Assembly: GCF_004765785.1 (NCBI RefSeq)
Contig: NZ_ML219770.1
Location: forward strand, 124,001 to 188,000
From: Halorussus ruber
GTDB taxonomy: Archaea > Halobacteriota > Halobacteria > Halobacteriales > Haladaptataceae
Direction: 5' to 3'
DNA length: 64,000 bases
Below are positions 1 to 7,151 of this stretch, piece by piece (the first letter of the stretch is position 1; each line of letters begins with the position of its first letter). The position numbers and the translations under genes were made by a program. A model generated the notes under the pieces. It had not been told where the DNA came from. It was given only the letters and a program-made list of their open reading frames with translations, and did no database searches.

Positions 1-94
1 GAAGCGAAGAGAAGTATAGTTCGCACGTATCCGGCGCATACTCGCTCTTATCGACTCAATAACCATGAGGATAGCTGGCGTAGTCAGAGCCGAC

Positions 95-916
95 ATGGGA
101 ACACCGCAACTGGAGTTCGACAGCGACGTGGAGGGGCGAATCTACCGGTACGTCGAGCGCCACGGGTCGGCCACCCGCGAGGAGGTCCGCGACGAGGTCC
201 GAGTCGAGGAGAGCGCCGGGGCCAAGCCACCGCGGTCGGGCACCGAGTCGGCCTCCCGGCTCTCGGTCGCGGAGTTCAACGAGTACATCGACGACCTCCT
301 CGATTCCGGGCCGCTGACCGAGCGCGACGGGCGACTCTACGTCGAACCCGACGAGGAGGCCCAAACTTACGAGGCCGAGGAGTTCGAGTACGTGGTCCGG
401 CCCGCCGACGAGGACGACCGCGAGGCCATCGCGGCCCGAATCCGCGAGGTGGCCGACGAGGGGGCCATCGTCGTGGACGAGCGTGTCGCGGATGCAATCG
501 AACAGGACGGCGCGCTCATCCGACTCAACGAGCGCGAGTCGCGGATGTTCTTCGTGGCCGAAATTCGGCCAGAAGGCGACGGGGAGGAAGCCGAAAGCGA
601 TGGCGAAATCGTCGGCTGGGTCCACGTCCACGGCTTCGAACTCCCGGCCCGGAGCCACACCGCCGAGTTGACCGTCGGGGTCGCACCCGAGTACCGCGAG
701 CAGGGCGTCGGCGGGACGCTGCTGGAGCGGGGTATCGCGTGGGCCGACGAGGAGGACTGCATCAAGGTCTACCAGAGTCTCCCGGCGACCAACGAGGCCG
801 CTCTCGACATGCTGGACGAACACGGCTGGGAGCGCGAGGCAACTCGCGCGGACCACTACGAGGTCGATGGCGAACTCGTAGACGAGGTTCAGATGGCGAG
901 ACGACTGGACAGATAA
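95..916 (+). CDS. GNAT-family N-acetyltransferase with N-terminal helix-turn-helix-like region
   Basis: About 273 residues from the ATG at 95; an in-frame ATG at 65 gives ten extra residues and cannot be excluded. The first ~80 residues (VEGRIYRYVERHGSATREEV) look like a winged-helix segment. From about residue 105 the protein follows the GNAT fold, with the acetyl-CoA pyrophosphate loop REQGVGGTLLERG near residue 210. Family knowledge: GNATs move an acetyl group from acetyl-CoA to an amine, and the substrate cannot be read from sequence. A short Gly/Asp/Glu-rich linker lies inside the GNAT domain. The gene stands alone and converges with the AT-rich unit downstream. Confidence 0.8.
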   Translation: MGTPQLEFDSDVEGRIYRYVERHGSATREEVRDEVRVEESAGAKPPRSGTESASRLSVAEFNEYIDDLLDSGPLTERDGRLYVEPDEEAQTYEAEEFEYVVRPADEDDREAIAARIREVADEGAIVVDERVADAIEQDGALIRLNERESRMFFVAEIRPEGDGEEAESDGEIVGWVHVHGFELPARSHTAELTVGVAPEYREQGVGGTLLERGIAWADEEDCIKVYQSLPATNEAALDMLDEHGWEREATRADHYEVDGELVDEVQMARRLDR

Positions 917-1507
917 TTACATGAAGTCCTTATCTTCAACCATCTCATCTAACTCCGAGCGGGCACTAGTCGACTGATAGCCGGTATAGATACCGGAACC
1001 AGAACTCACGAAGCTGAGGGTGAAGAGTACGACTTCACCTATTGTCGTTGTCATAGATTCGGGTACAAGCCAGACAACGAGTGTTGCAAGCCCGAATCCG
1101 GCAAAAGAGATAACGGCCAACCAAAACGCCCTTTCACGATTATTTCGGCAGTCCTTATATGCTCGAACCGGCTTGTCAAGAGCCTCTAATTTGTCCTCTA
1201 GATCACCAAGATCGTCACGATCGTCAAGTACTTTGCGGAGTATCATCGCGGCCTTGCTACCGTCACTTAACTCTGTAGGAGAGTGATTATTCCCGTTCTG
1301 AGTCACGAACTGATACGCATCAGCTACGACAGGTCCTAGTTCGCCACACGCATCGTTCCAGCGGTCGCCTTGCAGAGTTTTGACTTCCTGTTTGTACTCG
1401 TCCTTCGGGTGTTCAAGATGGCGTGCGAGCATCACACCGATGCCACTCAAGACCGTGAATAGGAGTGGAAGTATCTTGAAAACAGAGACGCCAGCACCCG
1501 AGCCCAT
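917..1507 (-). CDS. Membrane protein, putative effector partner of the upstream YwgA/SocA-like gene
   Basis: 196 residues with no family I recognise. Three hydrophobic segments are visible: about residues 8-27, 127-149 and 156-176. Between the first two lies a charged helical stretch (residues 30-125) likely in the cytoplasm. It starts 8 bp after the stop of the YwgA-like gene on the same strand, so the two are almost certainly co-transcribed. Codon use and A+T content are clearly higher than in neighbours, a sign of recent transfer. Inference: a small regulator-like protein followed by a membrane protein resembles toxin-antitoxin or defence pairs with a membrane effector. An ordinary uncharacterised membrane protein is the alternative. 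Confidence 0.72.
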   Translation of the reverse strand: MGSGAGVSVFKILPLLFTVLSGIGVMLARHLEHPKDEYKQEVKTLQGDRWNDACGELGPVVADAYQFVTQNGNNHSPTELSDGSKAAMILRKVLDDRDDLGDLEDKLEALDKPVRAYKDCRNNRERAFWLAVISFAGFGLATLVVWLVPESMTTTIGEVVLFTLSFVSSGSGIYTGYQSTSARSELDEMVEDKDFM

Positions 1508-1515
1508 ATTCGTAA

Positions 1516-2019
1516 CTACACCAGTTCCGACTCGGTCGTCATTTCCGGGTATTCCATGTAGATGTACGACAGGAGTGCCCCGAGTGACCGCATAGACTGT
1601 TTGTATTTTACCCAGTCAAGGAGTCTCTTTTCGTCATCTGACCGGGATTGGTGTAAATCCCGAGCAGTAGAGTAACCACTCTCAGTAAGCTCGAACTTCA
1701 TCCCCTCGTAATCGCTATCATGTTCGTCTTCGGGGATTCGCTTGATTAAGCCCCTCTGATCGAGCGACTCAAGTATTTCGTACACTCCTTCGTCAGATGG
1801 TCCGTACTTGTGGGGTCGGAAATCGAAACCTGCACTCGTATTGAAGTGTTCTTTCAGCTTCTGCTGGAGAAGGAAAACGGCCTTCATAATTCGTGTCTTT
1901 CCGTAGATAGGACATGAACTACCGTTCTCGTTCGGGGCATATAGGAGTCGGAGTATCCACTCTTCCCGTTCGTCCAGCGTATCTGCTTTTGAGGGGGGCA
2001 TAACCCGAGTCGTTGCCAT
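1516..2019 (-). CDS. YwgA/SocA (Panacea)-like winged-helix protein
   Basis: 167 residues. The core KTRIMKAVFLLQQKL, then HKYGPSDEGVYEIL and LDQRGLI, matches the pattern of YwgA and the DUF4065/SocA (Panacea) domain: a Lys-rich first helix, a conserved YGP turn and a following helix pair. Family knowledge: Panacea domains are antitoxin modules paired with many unrelated toxins, and YwgA is uncharacterised. Residues 125-150 are charged and helical. The gene is first in a two-gene AT-rich unit with a membrane protein 8 bp downstream. The regulator or antitoxin role is inferred from fold resemblance and arrangement; a plain transcription regulator is equally possible. Confidence 0.65.
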   Translation of the reverse strand: MATTRVMPPSKADTLDEREEWILRLLYAPNENGSSCPIYGKTRIMKAVFLLQQKLKEHFNTSAGFDFRPHKYGPSDEGVYEILESLDQRGLIKRIPEDEHDSDYEGMKFELTESGYSTARDLHQSRSDDEKRLLDWVKYKQSMRSLGALLSYIYMEYPEMTTESELV

Positions 2020-2049
2020 AATCTACTCCGACACCCTTAGTTACGGATG

Positions 2050-2059
2050 TAATAATTAC
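2050..2059 (-). promoter_or_regulatory. Candidate TATA element of the YwgA-like/membrane gene pair
   Basis: An A/T-only stretch within GTAATTATTACA on the minus strand, about 31-40 nt before the ATG at 2019. It lies in an AT-rich 118-bp gap and would serve both genes. Confidence 0.35.
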
Positions 2060-2137
2060 TATTCGTAGCTCTTCAATCTTTCCATAATTTATACCAGAAC
2101 AAATAATCTACTCTATGTCGGCGTGGTTTTTCTCCTA

Positions 2138-3319
2138 TTAGGACCGTTCGGCGAACACGCCCAGAACGAGGCCTGCGACCAGGAGCGCCCCGGCGAACGC
2201 ACTCGCTCGGCCGACGAACAGGAGGCCGGAGAGGTCGGCGAGCGCGCCAGCGAGTTCCACGAGGAGACCGACGCCGACCAGCGCGACCGACGCCAGCGCG
2301 GTCCGGTTCGAGGCACCGGGGAAGGTGCCGACCGTCGGCGGGTAGAACTGGAAGGTCGCGCCGACGATGGTCAGGCCGAGGAACCCGAGGACGTTGAGCC
2401 GAAAGTGAGCCGCTATCAGTCCGAATCCCGACCCGGCGAACGCGAAGTGGAGGCCGACCAGCACGCCGAGGACGCCCGCCGCGACCCCGGCAAGGACCGC
2501 GTAGAAGCCGACCCGGCGGCGCTCCGAGCGGGCGAACAGGACGGCGTACGCGAGAGCGAAGCCGACCACGGCGAGGGCCTCCAGAACCGCCCCGGCGCGG
2601 AACCACGCCCCGCGGTAGAGACCCCACGCGAGGACCGCGGGGCCGATAGCTCCGGCGGGGAGGACGACCGCGACGAGGAGTTTCGGCGGCGAGGCGACCA
2701 GAAACCGGGGGAAGAGCCGGAAGCCGACCGCGAAAATCAGGAGCGCGGCGGTGCCAGCGGCCAGCAGGTGGGCCGTGCGGGCGAACGAGAGCGACGCGAA
2801 ACCGGGGAGTTCGAGGTGGGTCGCCGCGGTGCCGTAGCTTCCGACGAGGAGATACCCCACGACGACCGGCACGAAGGCGTTGGCGAAGCGGTCTACGGGT
2901 CGGCGGTCGGCGTTGGCCTCGCTGGTACCGGTCTCGCGGCCGGTCGGGTTGTCCCGGAGGGTCCACGCCAGCGCGGCGACGAAGACGACCACGCCCGCGG
3001 TCCAGCAGAGCGAGCCGACGAGTCCCGCGATTTCCGGGATTTCGAGGAGTGGCGCGAGTGCGAGTCCGACTGCGCCGAGCGCGGTGAGCGGGAAGTGGAC
3101 CGCGGGCGCTCGGGGAGTCGCCAGCGTCCGGTCGAAGTACGAGGGCACCAGCGAGTAGGCCTTCCCGAAGACGGTGTGGAGGACGAAGCCGTGGACCGCG
3201 AGCGTGACGCGGACGCCTCTGGGCGTTCCGACGAGCGCCGCAACCTGCCACGCGACGAGAAACAGCGCGCTCGCGGCGACGAAGCGCCGCGCCCACCGCG
3301 AGACGACTCCGGCGCTCAT
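2138..3319 (-). CDS. Polytopic (12 TM) membrane protein, possibly heme-copper oxidase subunit I/NnrS-like
   Basis: 393 residues with about twelve hydrophobic segments spread over the whole length. His-rich helices stand out: VHGFVLHTVFGKAYSLVP in helix 2, a His at the start of helix 3 (PAVHFPLTA), LHFAF in helix 9 and AAHFRLNVLGF before helix 10. Regular His in helices recalls heme-binding membrane proteins of the heme-copper oxidase/NnrS type, but I cannot confirm a full ligand set. It begins 36 bp after a beta-grasp (MoaD/ThiS-like) gene on the same strand, so the two probably form an operon. The cell-membrane location is certain from sequence; substrate or cofactor is not. Confidence 0.75.
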   Translation of the reverse strand: MSAGVVSRWARRFVAASALFLVAWQVAALVGTPRGVRVTLAVHGFVLHTVFGKAYSLVPSYFDRTLATPRAPAVHFPLTALGAVGLALAPLLEIPEIAGLVGSLCWTAGVVVFVAALAWTLRDNPTGRETGTSEANADRRPVDRFANAFVPVVVGYLLVGSYGTAATHLELPGFASLSFARTAHLLAAGTAALLIFAVGFRLFPRFLVASPPKLLVAVVLPAGAIGPAVLAWGLYRGAWFRAGAVLEALAVVGFALAYAVLFARSERRRVGFYAVLAGVAAGVLGVLVGLHFAFAGSGFGLIAAHFRLNVLGFLGLTIVGATFQFYPPTVGTFPGASNRTALASVALVGVGLLVELAGALADLSGLLFVGRASAFAGALLVAGLVLGVFAERS

Positions 3320-3355
3320 CGTGACTCGTCGGCCCCCGCATCGTCTCCAGCCATG

Positions 3356-3802
3356 TCAGCAACAGAAGATAAACGGATACATAAGTCCGACGCGGTCGCC
3401 GTCGCGGAGTTCGGTGTCGAGGCCCGCGAGGTGTTCGTTGAACTGGCCGTTGACCGCCACGCGGGCGTAGGTCCGGGTCTGCTCGCCCTCGGGGTTGGAC
3501 TTCCACGTGCCGGGTAGCTCCTCGGGCGGGTCGGCCCACCCGCTGGTCGAGGCGTCGGCGTCGGTCTCCGCGAGCAGGAGGTCCTTCACGCCGTACTCGG
3601 CGAAGAAGGCGTCGAGGAACTCCCTGAGGGTCGTCCCCTCGAAGGTGAACGAGAGTTTCGACTCGCCGATGGCGGTCCGGACGTGACCGGTGCAACGGAC
3701 CTCGACGGTTGTTTTCGTGATTTCGGTGGTCTCGGCGGTCGTTTCGGTGGCCTCCTCGGTATCGGTCTCCGATTGCTCCACCGTCCGCGCGTCTGTCTCC
3801 AT
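3356..3802 (-). CDS. MoaD/ThiS-like (ubiquitin-like beta-grasp) protein ending in Cys-Cys
   Basis: 148 residues from the ATG at 3802; an upstream ATG at 3847 would add 15 residues. After a Thr/Glu-rich N-terminus of ~35 residues, the rest fits the beta-grasp fold of MoaD, ThiS and SAMPs (VRCTGHVRTAIGESKLSFTF, then TLREFLDAFF, then RDGDRVGLMYP). Family members normally end in Gly-Gly, which is adenylated and made a thiocarboxylate or isopeptide. Here the last residues are FIFCC, so the usual chemistry should not work. The gene precedes a 12-TM membrane protein by 36 bp. Role unknown; the Cys pair could bind metal, form a disulfide or carry sulfur. The fold call is good, the function is not. 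Confidence 0.72.
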   Translation of the reverse strand: METDARTVEQSETDTEEATETTAETTEITKTTVEVRCTGHVRTAIGESKLSFTFEGTTLREFLDAFFAEYGVKDLLLAETDADASTSGWADPPEELPGTWKSNPEGEQTRTYARVAVNGQFNEHLAGLDTELRDGDRVGLMYPFIFCC

Positions 3803-3969
3803 GTCTAGGCGTACGGGTTCGGTCGTGGAATAGGGCGTTGCGAACATGTTCGGCCCGCGGGAGGCGAAAGCGGTGTCGGTGGTGGTCTATTTCTGGCGCG
3901 GCGCTCGGAGGCATGTAATTGATCCCTAAATATAGAAATACAATTTCTAAAGCAATATTCTATTATCTC

Positions 3970-4122
3970 CTGGCGCGTGCGGGCGCGGCGCGACAGCGCC
4001 GCGCCTCGCGCGCGAGGGAGTCGGCCACTTCACGTGGCCGACGAGGTTGGGGAGGCGTGAGGTTCGCGGTAGCGGTGCTGTGCGGGAGACTCCTCGGCGT
4101 CGGCAATAGCTAGCTTCCTCTC
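3970..4122 (+). repeat. Dispersed repeat family A, copy A1
   Basis: Intergenic element of ~150 bp filling much of the 422-bp gap 3803-4224, which holds no gene I can support. It opens with a GC-only hairpin (GGCGCGGCGCGACAGCGCC), carries a local hairpin at about 4022-4040 (TCGGCCAC / GTGGCCGA), then the conserved block GAGGTTGGGGAGGCGTGAGG and GAGACTCCTCGGCGTCGG, and ends AATAGCTAGCT. Confidence 0.8.
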
Positions 4123-4224
4123 GATTTCGACCCTACCCGCGCCAGTTCCGCAAATCACCGAGTTAAGTACCCGATAGCATCTCACCGCGTCCCACAGCGA
4201 TTCCACCCCACAGAAACCCAAGCC

Positions 4225-5427
4225 TTACTTATCCAGCAACGAGCGTTTCTCGGCCTCGAACGCGTCGTCGTCGATGTACCCCGCTCGGTTCAACTTCCCC
4301 AACTGCTCGATGCGTTCGAGCGGGTCCGTGTCGTCGTAGTCGATGCGACTCGTCAGAATCTGGCGCTGGACGTAGCGGATGGCGTTCACGATGTCCGCGA
4401 CGCCTGACGACGGTCCTTCGACGCCCGATTCCGGTCCCTCGACGCCCGACTCGAACTCCTCGACGCCGGAATCGGATTCCTCGGCGGCGGACGCCGGAAC
4501 GTGGACGCGGCAGACCGGTCCCCACGTCTGGCGGACGACCAGCGCGCCGCTCTCGCCGTCCTTGCTCCGGCCCTCTATCCAGTCGAGCGCGCCGTAGGGA
4601 ATCGCCGTCTCGAACTCGGCCTCGTCGTCGGCCTCGAAGTCCTCGAATCGGTAGGTGGTCTCCTCGCCGTTGATGAGGAGTCGGCGGTCGGTCACGACCA
4701 CTCGGTCGATGGGTTTGAAGGCGTTTTCGAGGTGGTCCACCGTCACGCTGGAGGCCGGAATCAAGTAGTGGGGTTGCTCGTCGTCGCCCAGCGGTTCGAG
4801 GATGCCCTCCAACTTGTCGATGTCGAACGCGCCCTCGGCGCGACTGCTGAGGCGCTGTGCCCGGCGGCGCTGGATGCCGGAGTGCCAGTTCTCGGGGAAG
4901 TCCCACGTCTCGATGTCGGTGTGGAAGATCAGAAACTCGATGATGTCGAGCAGGCGGCGCTCCTCGACCGGGTCGGCCACGTCGAAGATGTAGCCCTCGT
5001 CGTCGGTCTCGACCACGAATCGGCTGTTTCCGCTCTTCACGTCGAAGCCGGTAATCTCGTCGTAGGAGGCCGACAGCGTCTCGTCGCCCGAGTCCTGTCC
5101 GACGACGACGAAGAGCCGAGAATCGGTGAACGCCGCGACGGCCCGGTAGTTCGCGCCGGGTTCCAGCCGCGACCCGTCGCTGGTCGTGATGACGCCCGAC
5201 TCCTCGTTGTGGAAGACGTAGTGGGGTTGCTCTGCGGCGTCGAGGTGGGCCAGAAGCGACTGGTCGTGGAGGTAGCCCGACCCCGAGAACAGTCGCTTGG
5301 AGTCGGTCCGCGTGAGGACTTCGGCCGTGACGGTGTCGTCCTCGGCGCTTTCCACGACTTGAGCGACGTACTCCTCGTCGTACTCGTAGCGAATTTCGTC
5401 GTCGCCACCGCCGCCGAACAAGCCCAT
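4225..5427 (-). CDS. Double bacterial-PH-domain protein with C-terminal SHOCT-like helix
   Basis: 400 residues. Residues ~55-170 (YVFHNEESGVITTSDG, FTDSRLFVVVG) and ~215-310 (ALTDR-like VVVTDRRLLINGEETTYRF, IPYGALDWIEG) are two copies of the bPH/YokE-like beta-barrel module. The tail ERIEQLGKLNRAGYIDDDAFEAEKRSLL matches a SHOCT oligomerisation motif. Between them (residues ~325-352) lies an acidic tandem of a degenerate seven-residue unit, ESGVEGP. The N-terminus MGLFGGGG is Gly-rich. Such proteins are taken as membrane-surface sensors or scaffolds; no enzyme motif is present. Single gene; no operon partner is evident. Confidence 0.75.
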   Translation of the reverse strand: MGLFGGGGDDEIRYEYDEEYVAQVVESAEDDTVTAEVLTRTDSKRLFSGSGYLHDQSLLAHLDAAEQPHYVFHNEESGVITTSDGSRLEPGANYRAVAAFTDSRLFVVVGQDSGDETLSASYDEITGFDVKSGNSRFVVETDDEGYIFDVADPVEERRLLDIIEFLIFHTDIETWDFPENWHSGIQRRRAQRLSSRAEGAFDIDKLEGILEPLGDDEQPHYLIPASSVTVDHLENAFKPIDRVVVTDRRLLINGEETTYRFEDFEADDEAEFETAIPYGALDWIEGRSKDGESGALVVRQTWGPVCRVHVPASAAEESDSGVEEFESGVEGPESGVEGPSSGVADIVNAIRYVQRQILTSRIDYDDTDPLERIEQLGKLNRAGYIDDDAFEAEKRSLLDK

Positions 5428-5542
5428 CGTATCAACCTCGGTTAGTCAGAATACTTAATGTTTCAGATACCGGCTCGGAGTTCGGTGGAACGCGGTACCG
5501 AGACGGCGTGGTTATTTGGCCGCCGAGGCCCAACGACCCCCT

Positions 5543-5923
5543 ATGGACGAGATTTCGCTGACGGTTCCCGACGCCATCGTCGAATCGCTCCCCGCCGACG
5601 GCGAGGACGCCGCGCGGGACATGCACCGGGCGGTCGAGGGCTGGGAGGAGCGACTCAACCGGGCCATCGAGGATGGAGAAGACGAGGACGCCGCAGGTGC
5701 GGTCGTGGACGCCCTCGAACGCTTCGAGAACCGCTGGGAGCAGTACGACGACTTCGTGGCGGAACTCCGGGCGTGGGGCCAGTCGCCCATCTACGCGATG
5801 GCGTGGCGCGACCTCATGGGGTCGCTGATGCGCCAGCTCTACGACCACGAGGACCTCGGCGAGCGCATCGACCGCGAGCGCCACGCCCGCCTCGTGAGCG
5901 ACGGCATCCGACCGGGGCGATAA
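5543..5923 (+). CDS. Small acidic helical protein upstream of SAMP-like gene, unknown function
   Basis: 126 residues from the ATG at 5543 (MDEISLTVPDAIVESLPADG); an ATG at 5516 would add nine atypical residues. Predicted all-helical, with repeated Asp/Glu and two long amphipathic helices (HRAVEGWEERLNRAIEDG, VVDALERFENRWEQYDDF). No known motif. It ends one base before the ATG of a ubiquitin-like gene and leads a three-gene unit, so a role with small-modifier or molybdopterin chemistry is possible but only by context. Confidence 0.75.
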   Translation: MDEISLTVPDAIVESLPADGEDAARDMHRAVEGWEERLNRAIEDGEDEDAAGAVVDALERFENRWEQYDDFVAELRAWGQSPIYAMAWRDLMGSLMRQLYDHEDLGERIDRERHARLVSDGIRPGR

Positions 5924-5924
5924 C

Positions 5925-6215
5925 ATGCTGGAACTGCGCTTCTTCGCCAACTTCCGCGAGGCGGTCGGCCAGAAGACCCTCGAACGCGAGTACCCCGACG
6001 GGACCACGGTCGGCGAGGTCCTCTCGGACCTCGTGGACGAATACGACCTCGACGTGTTCGAGGAGGGCGACCTGCGACCCCAACTCTCCATCATGAAGAA
6101 CGGCAAGGACGTGGCCCACCTCGACGGCGCGGACACCCGACTCGACGACGGCGACACCCTGAGCGTCTTCCCGCCGGTCGCGGGGGGAAGCCTCGACGCG
6201 AGGACAGAGGGATAG
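5925..6215 (+). CDS. Ubiquitin-like small modifier / MoaD-family protein with extension past Gly-Gly
   Basis: 96 residues. It matches SAMP1/MoaD: MLELRFFANFREAVGQKTLE, then TTVGEVLSDLVDEYDLDVF, then DTLSVFPPVAGG. In SAMP1 and MoaD the Gly-Gly is the C-terminus and is activated by an E1-like enzyme. Here eight residues (SLDARTEG) follow it before the TAG, which is immediately followed by the ATG of the next gene. If functional as a modifier or sulfur carrier, the tail must be removed, as with precursor ubiquitin-like proteins. Middle gene of a tight three-gene unit (1-bp and 0-bp spacing). Confidence 0.85.
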   Translation: MLELRFFANFREAVGQKTLEREYPDGTTVGEVLSDLVDEYDLDVFEEGDLRPQLSIMKNGKDVAHLDGADTRLDDGDTLSVFPPVAGGSLDARTEG

Positions 6216-6485
6216 ATGCGCGTCGAGAAATCCTTCCGAGGCATCTCCGAGCGCCTCGCCCGGCGCTACCTCTCGAACCTCGGGGGCGAAATCGAGGGCG
6301 GCGACCCGGAGGGCGACGGCGACGTGGTGGGCGAGGAGTGGCGCGCGAGCATCTCCTCGGAGAAAGTCGAAATCGGTCCCTCGGTCAAACTCACCGAGGT
6401 CACGGTCGTCTTCGAGGGCGAGGACGAGGCGCTCGACCCCCTGATAGAAAAGTTCTCCCAGAAGGCGATGCGAGCGGGCGGATGA
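6216..6485 (+). CDS. Small protein following SAMP-like gene, DUF1952-like (MoaD-related C-terminal domain)
   Basis: 89 residues. The start codon touches the stop of the SAMP-like gene, so translation is likely coupled. The pattern MRVEKSFRGISERLARRYLSNLGG followed by EIGPSVKLTEVTVVFEGE and a final helix is what I recall for the domain fused to MoaD-like proteins in some bacteria (DUF1952); I am moderately sure. It ends RAGG, a terminal Gly-Gly not seen in its partner. Inference: a two-polypeptide version of a MoaD-plus-C-domain protein, in molybdenum/tungsten cofactor or thiolation chemistry. Confidence 0.72.
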   Translation: MRVEKSFRGISERLARRYLSNLGGEIEGGDPEGDGDVVGEEWRASISSEKVEIGPSVKLTEVTVVFEGEDEALDPLIEKFSQKAMRAGG

Positions 6486-6533
6486 AGACAGCGCGAGCGA
6501 ACAGCAGACGATGACAGCGACTCACTGCCGACC

Positions 6534-6893
6534 ATGACCGCCGACAACCCCATCGAAGGACAGGTGCTTGTCCTCACGGCCGCGAAAGCCAGCGTCGGCG
6601 GCGAGCGCGTGCCGGAACTGGTCGCGGAGGCCCGCCGAGAGTTGGAACCGCGGCGCGACGAACTGCGAAGGAAGTACGAGCGCGTCCACGAAGACGACGT
6701 GCGGGAAATCTTCCTCGCGCCGGAGGGCTTCTGGGTCGAGGTCGGCGACGATATGGGATGGGAGCGCCGAGAGCGCGAGGCGGTAGCCCGCGCGCACGCC
6801 GAGCAACTGCTTCGCGTCGGGCGGCGTGAGGGCCGGGAAAGCGAGTTCGAGACCGCGCTGGAGGTGCGGGAGGCTGTGGTTATCGGGACGTAG
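6534..6893 (+). CDS. Conserved small acidic protein, unknown function
   Basis: 119 residues, mixed alpha/beta, very charged. LEPRRDELRRKYERVHEDD is helical and followed by REIFLAPEGFWVEVGDDM; the C-terminal half is mostly helix. No known motif, signal peptide or membrane segment. It lies 48 bp after the MoaD-like cluster on the same strand and may be its last gene. Codon use is typical of the genome, supporting that it is real. Confidence 0.65.
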   Translation: MTADNPIEGQVLVLTAAKASVGGERVPELVAEARRELEPRRDELRRKYERVHEDDVREIFLAPEGFWVEVGDDMGWERREREAVARAHAEQLLRVGRREGRESEFETALEVREAVVIGT

Positions 6894-6940
6894 GATGTTT
6901 CGAGTTTCGAGGTAAGAGAGATACGTCAGTTGAAATAGAT

Positions 6941-7082
6941 TGGAAGTTTCGAAAGCCCTCGCGCGGCTTGCGGTCGCTGAGCGGGATATTCGCCACGCGC
7001 AGTTCTGCGCGCGGCGAATAGGGCCACGCTCAGACGACCAAGATGAACGCAAGCCGCGCTCGCCCTTTCAGTCCGCCGAGGG
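6941..7082 (+). repeat. Dispersed repeat family B, copy B1 (short, diverged)
   Basis: Begins TTTCGAAAGCCCTCGCGCGG and ends near CCCTTTCAGTCCGCCGAGG. Inner arms are palindromic: GCGGCTTGCGG near the left with AACGCAAGCCGC near the right, and GATATTCGCC with GGCGAATAGG around the centre. It occupies most of the 258-bp gap between two convergent genes. Confidence 0.6.
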
Positions 7083-7151
7083 TTCGGTTGTATCACCGAG
7101 CGAAGCGGGAAGTGGGTCGCGCTCTTTACGTCGCCGCCGTCAAGTCGAGCC

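Noticed and set aside
2123-3517. Long open frame on the plus strand opposite the 12-TM and beta-grasp genes
   Set aside because: High-GC antisense shadow; composition (Arg/Glu/Asp runs) is unlike haloarchaeal proteins and no motif is present.
3970-4122. Family A hairpins as ordinary terminators
   Set aside because: Too long, present in both orientations to nearby genes, and with conserved blocks unrelated to a stem plus T-tract.
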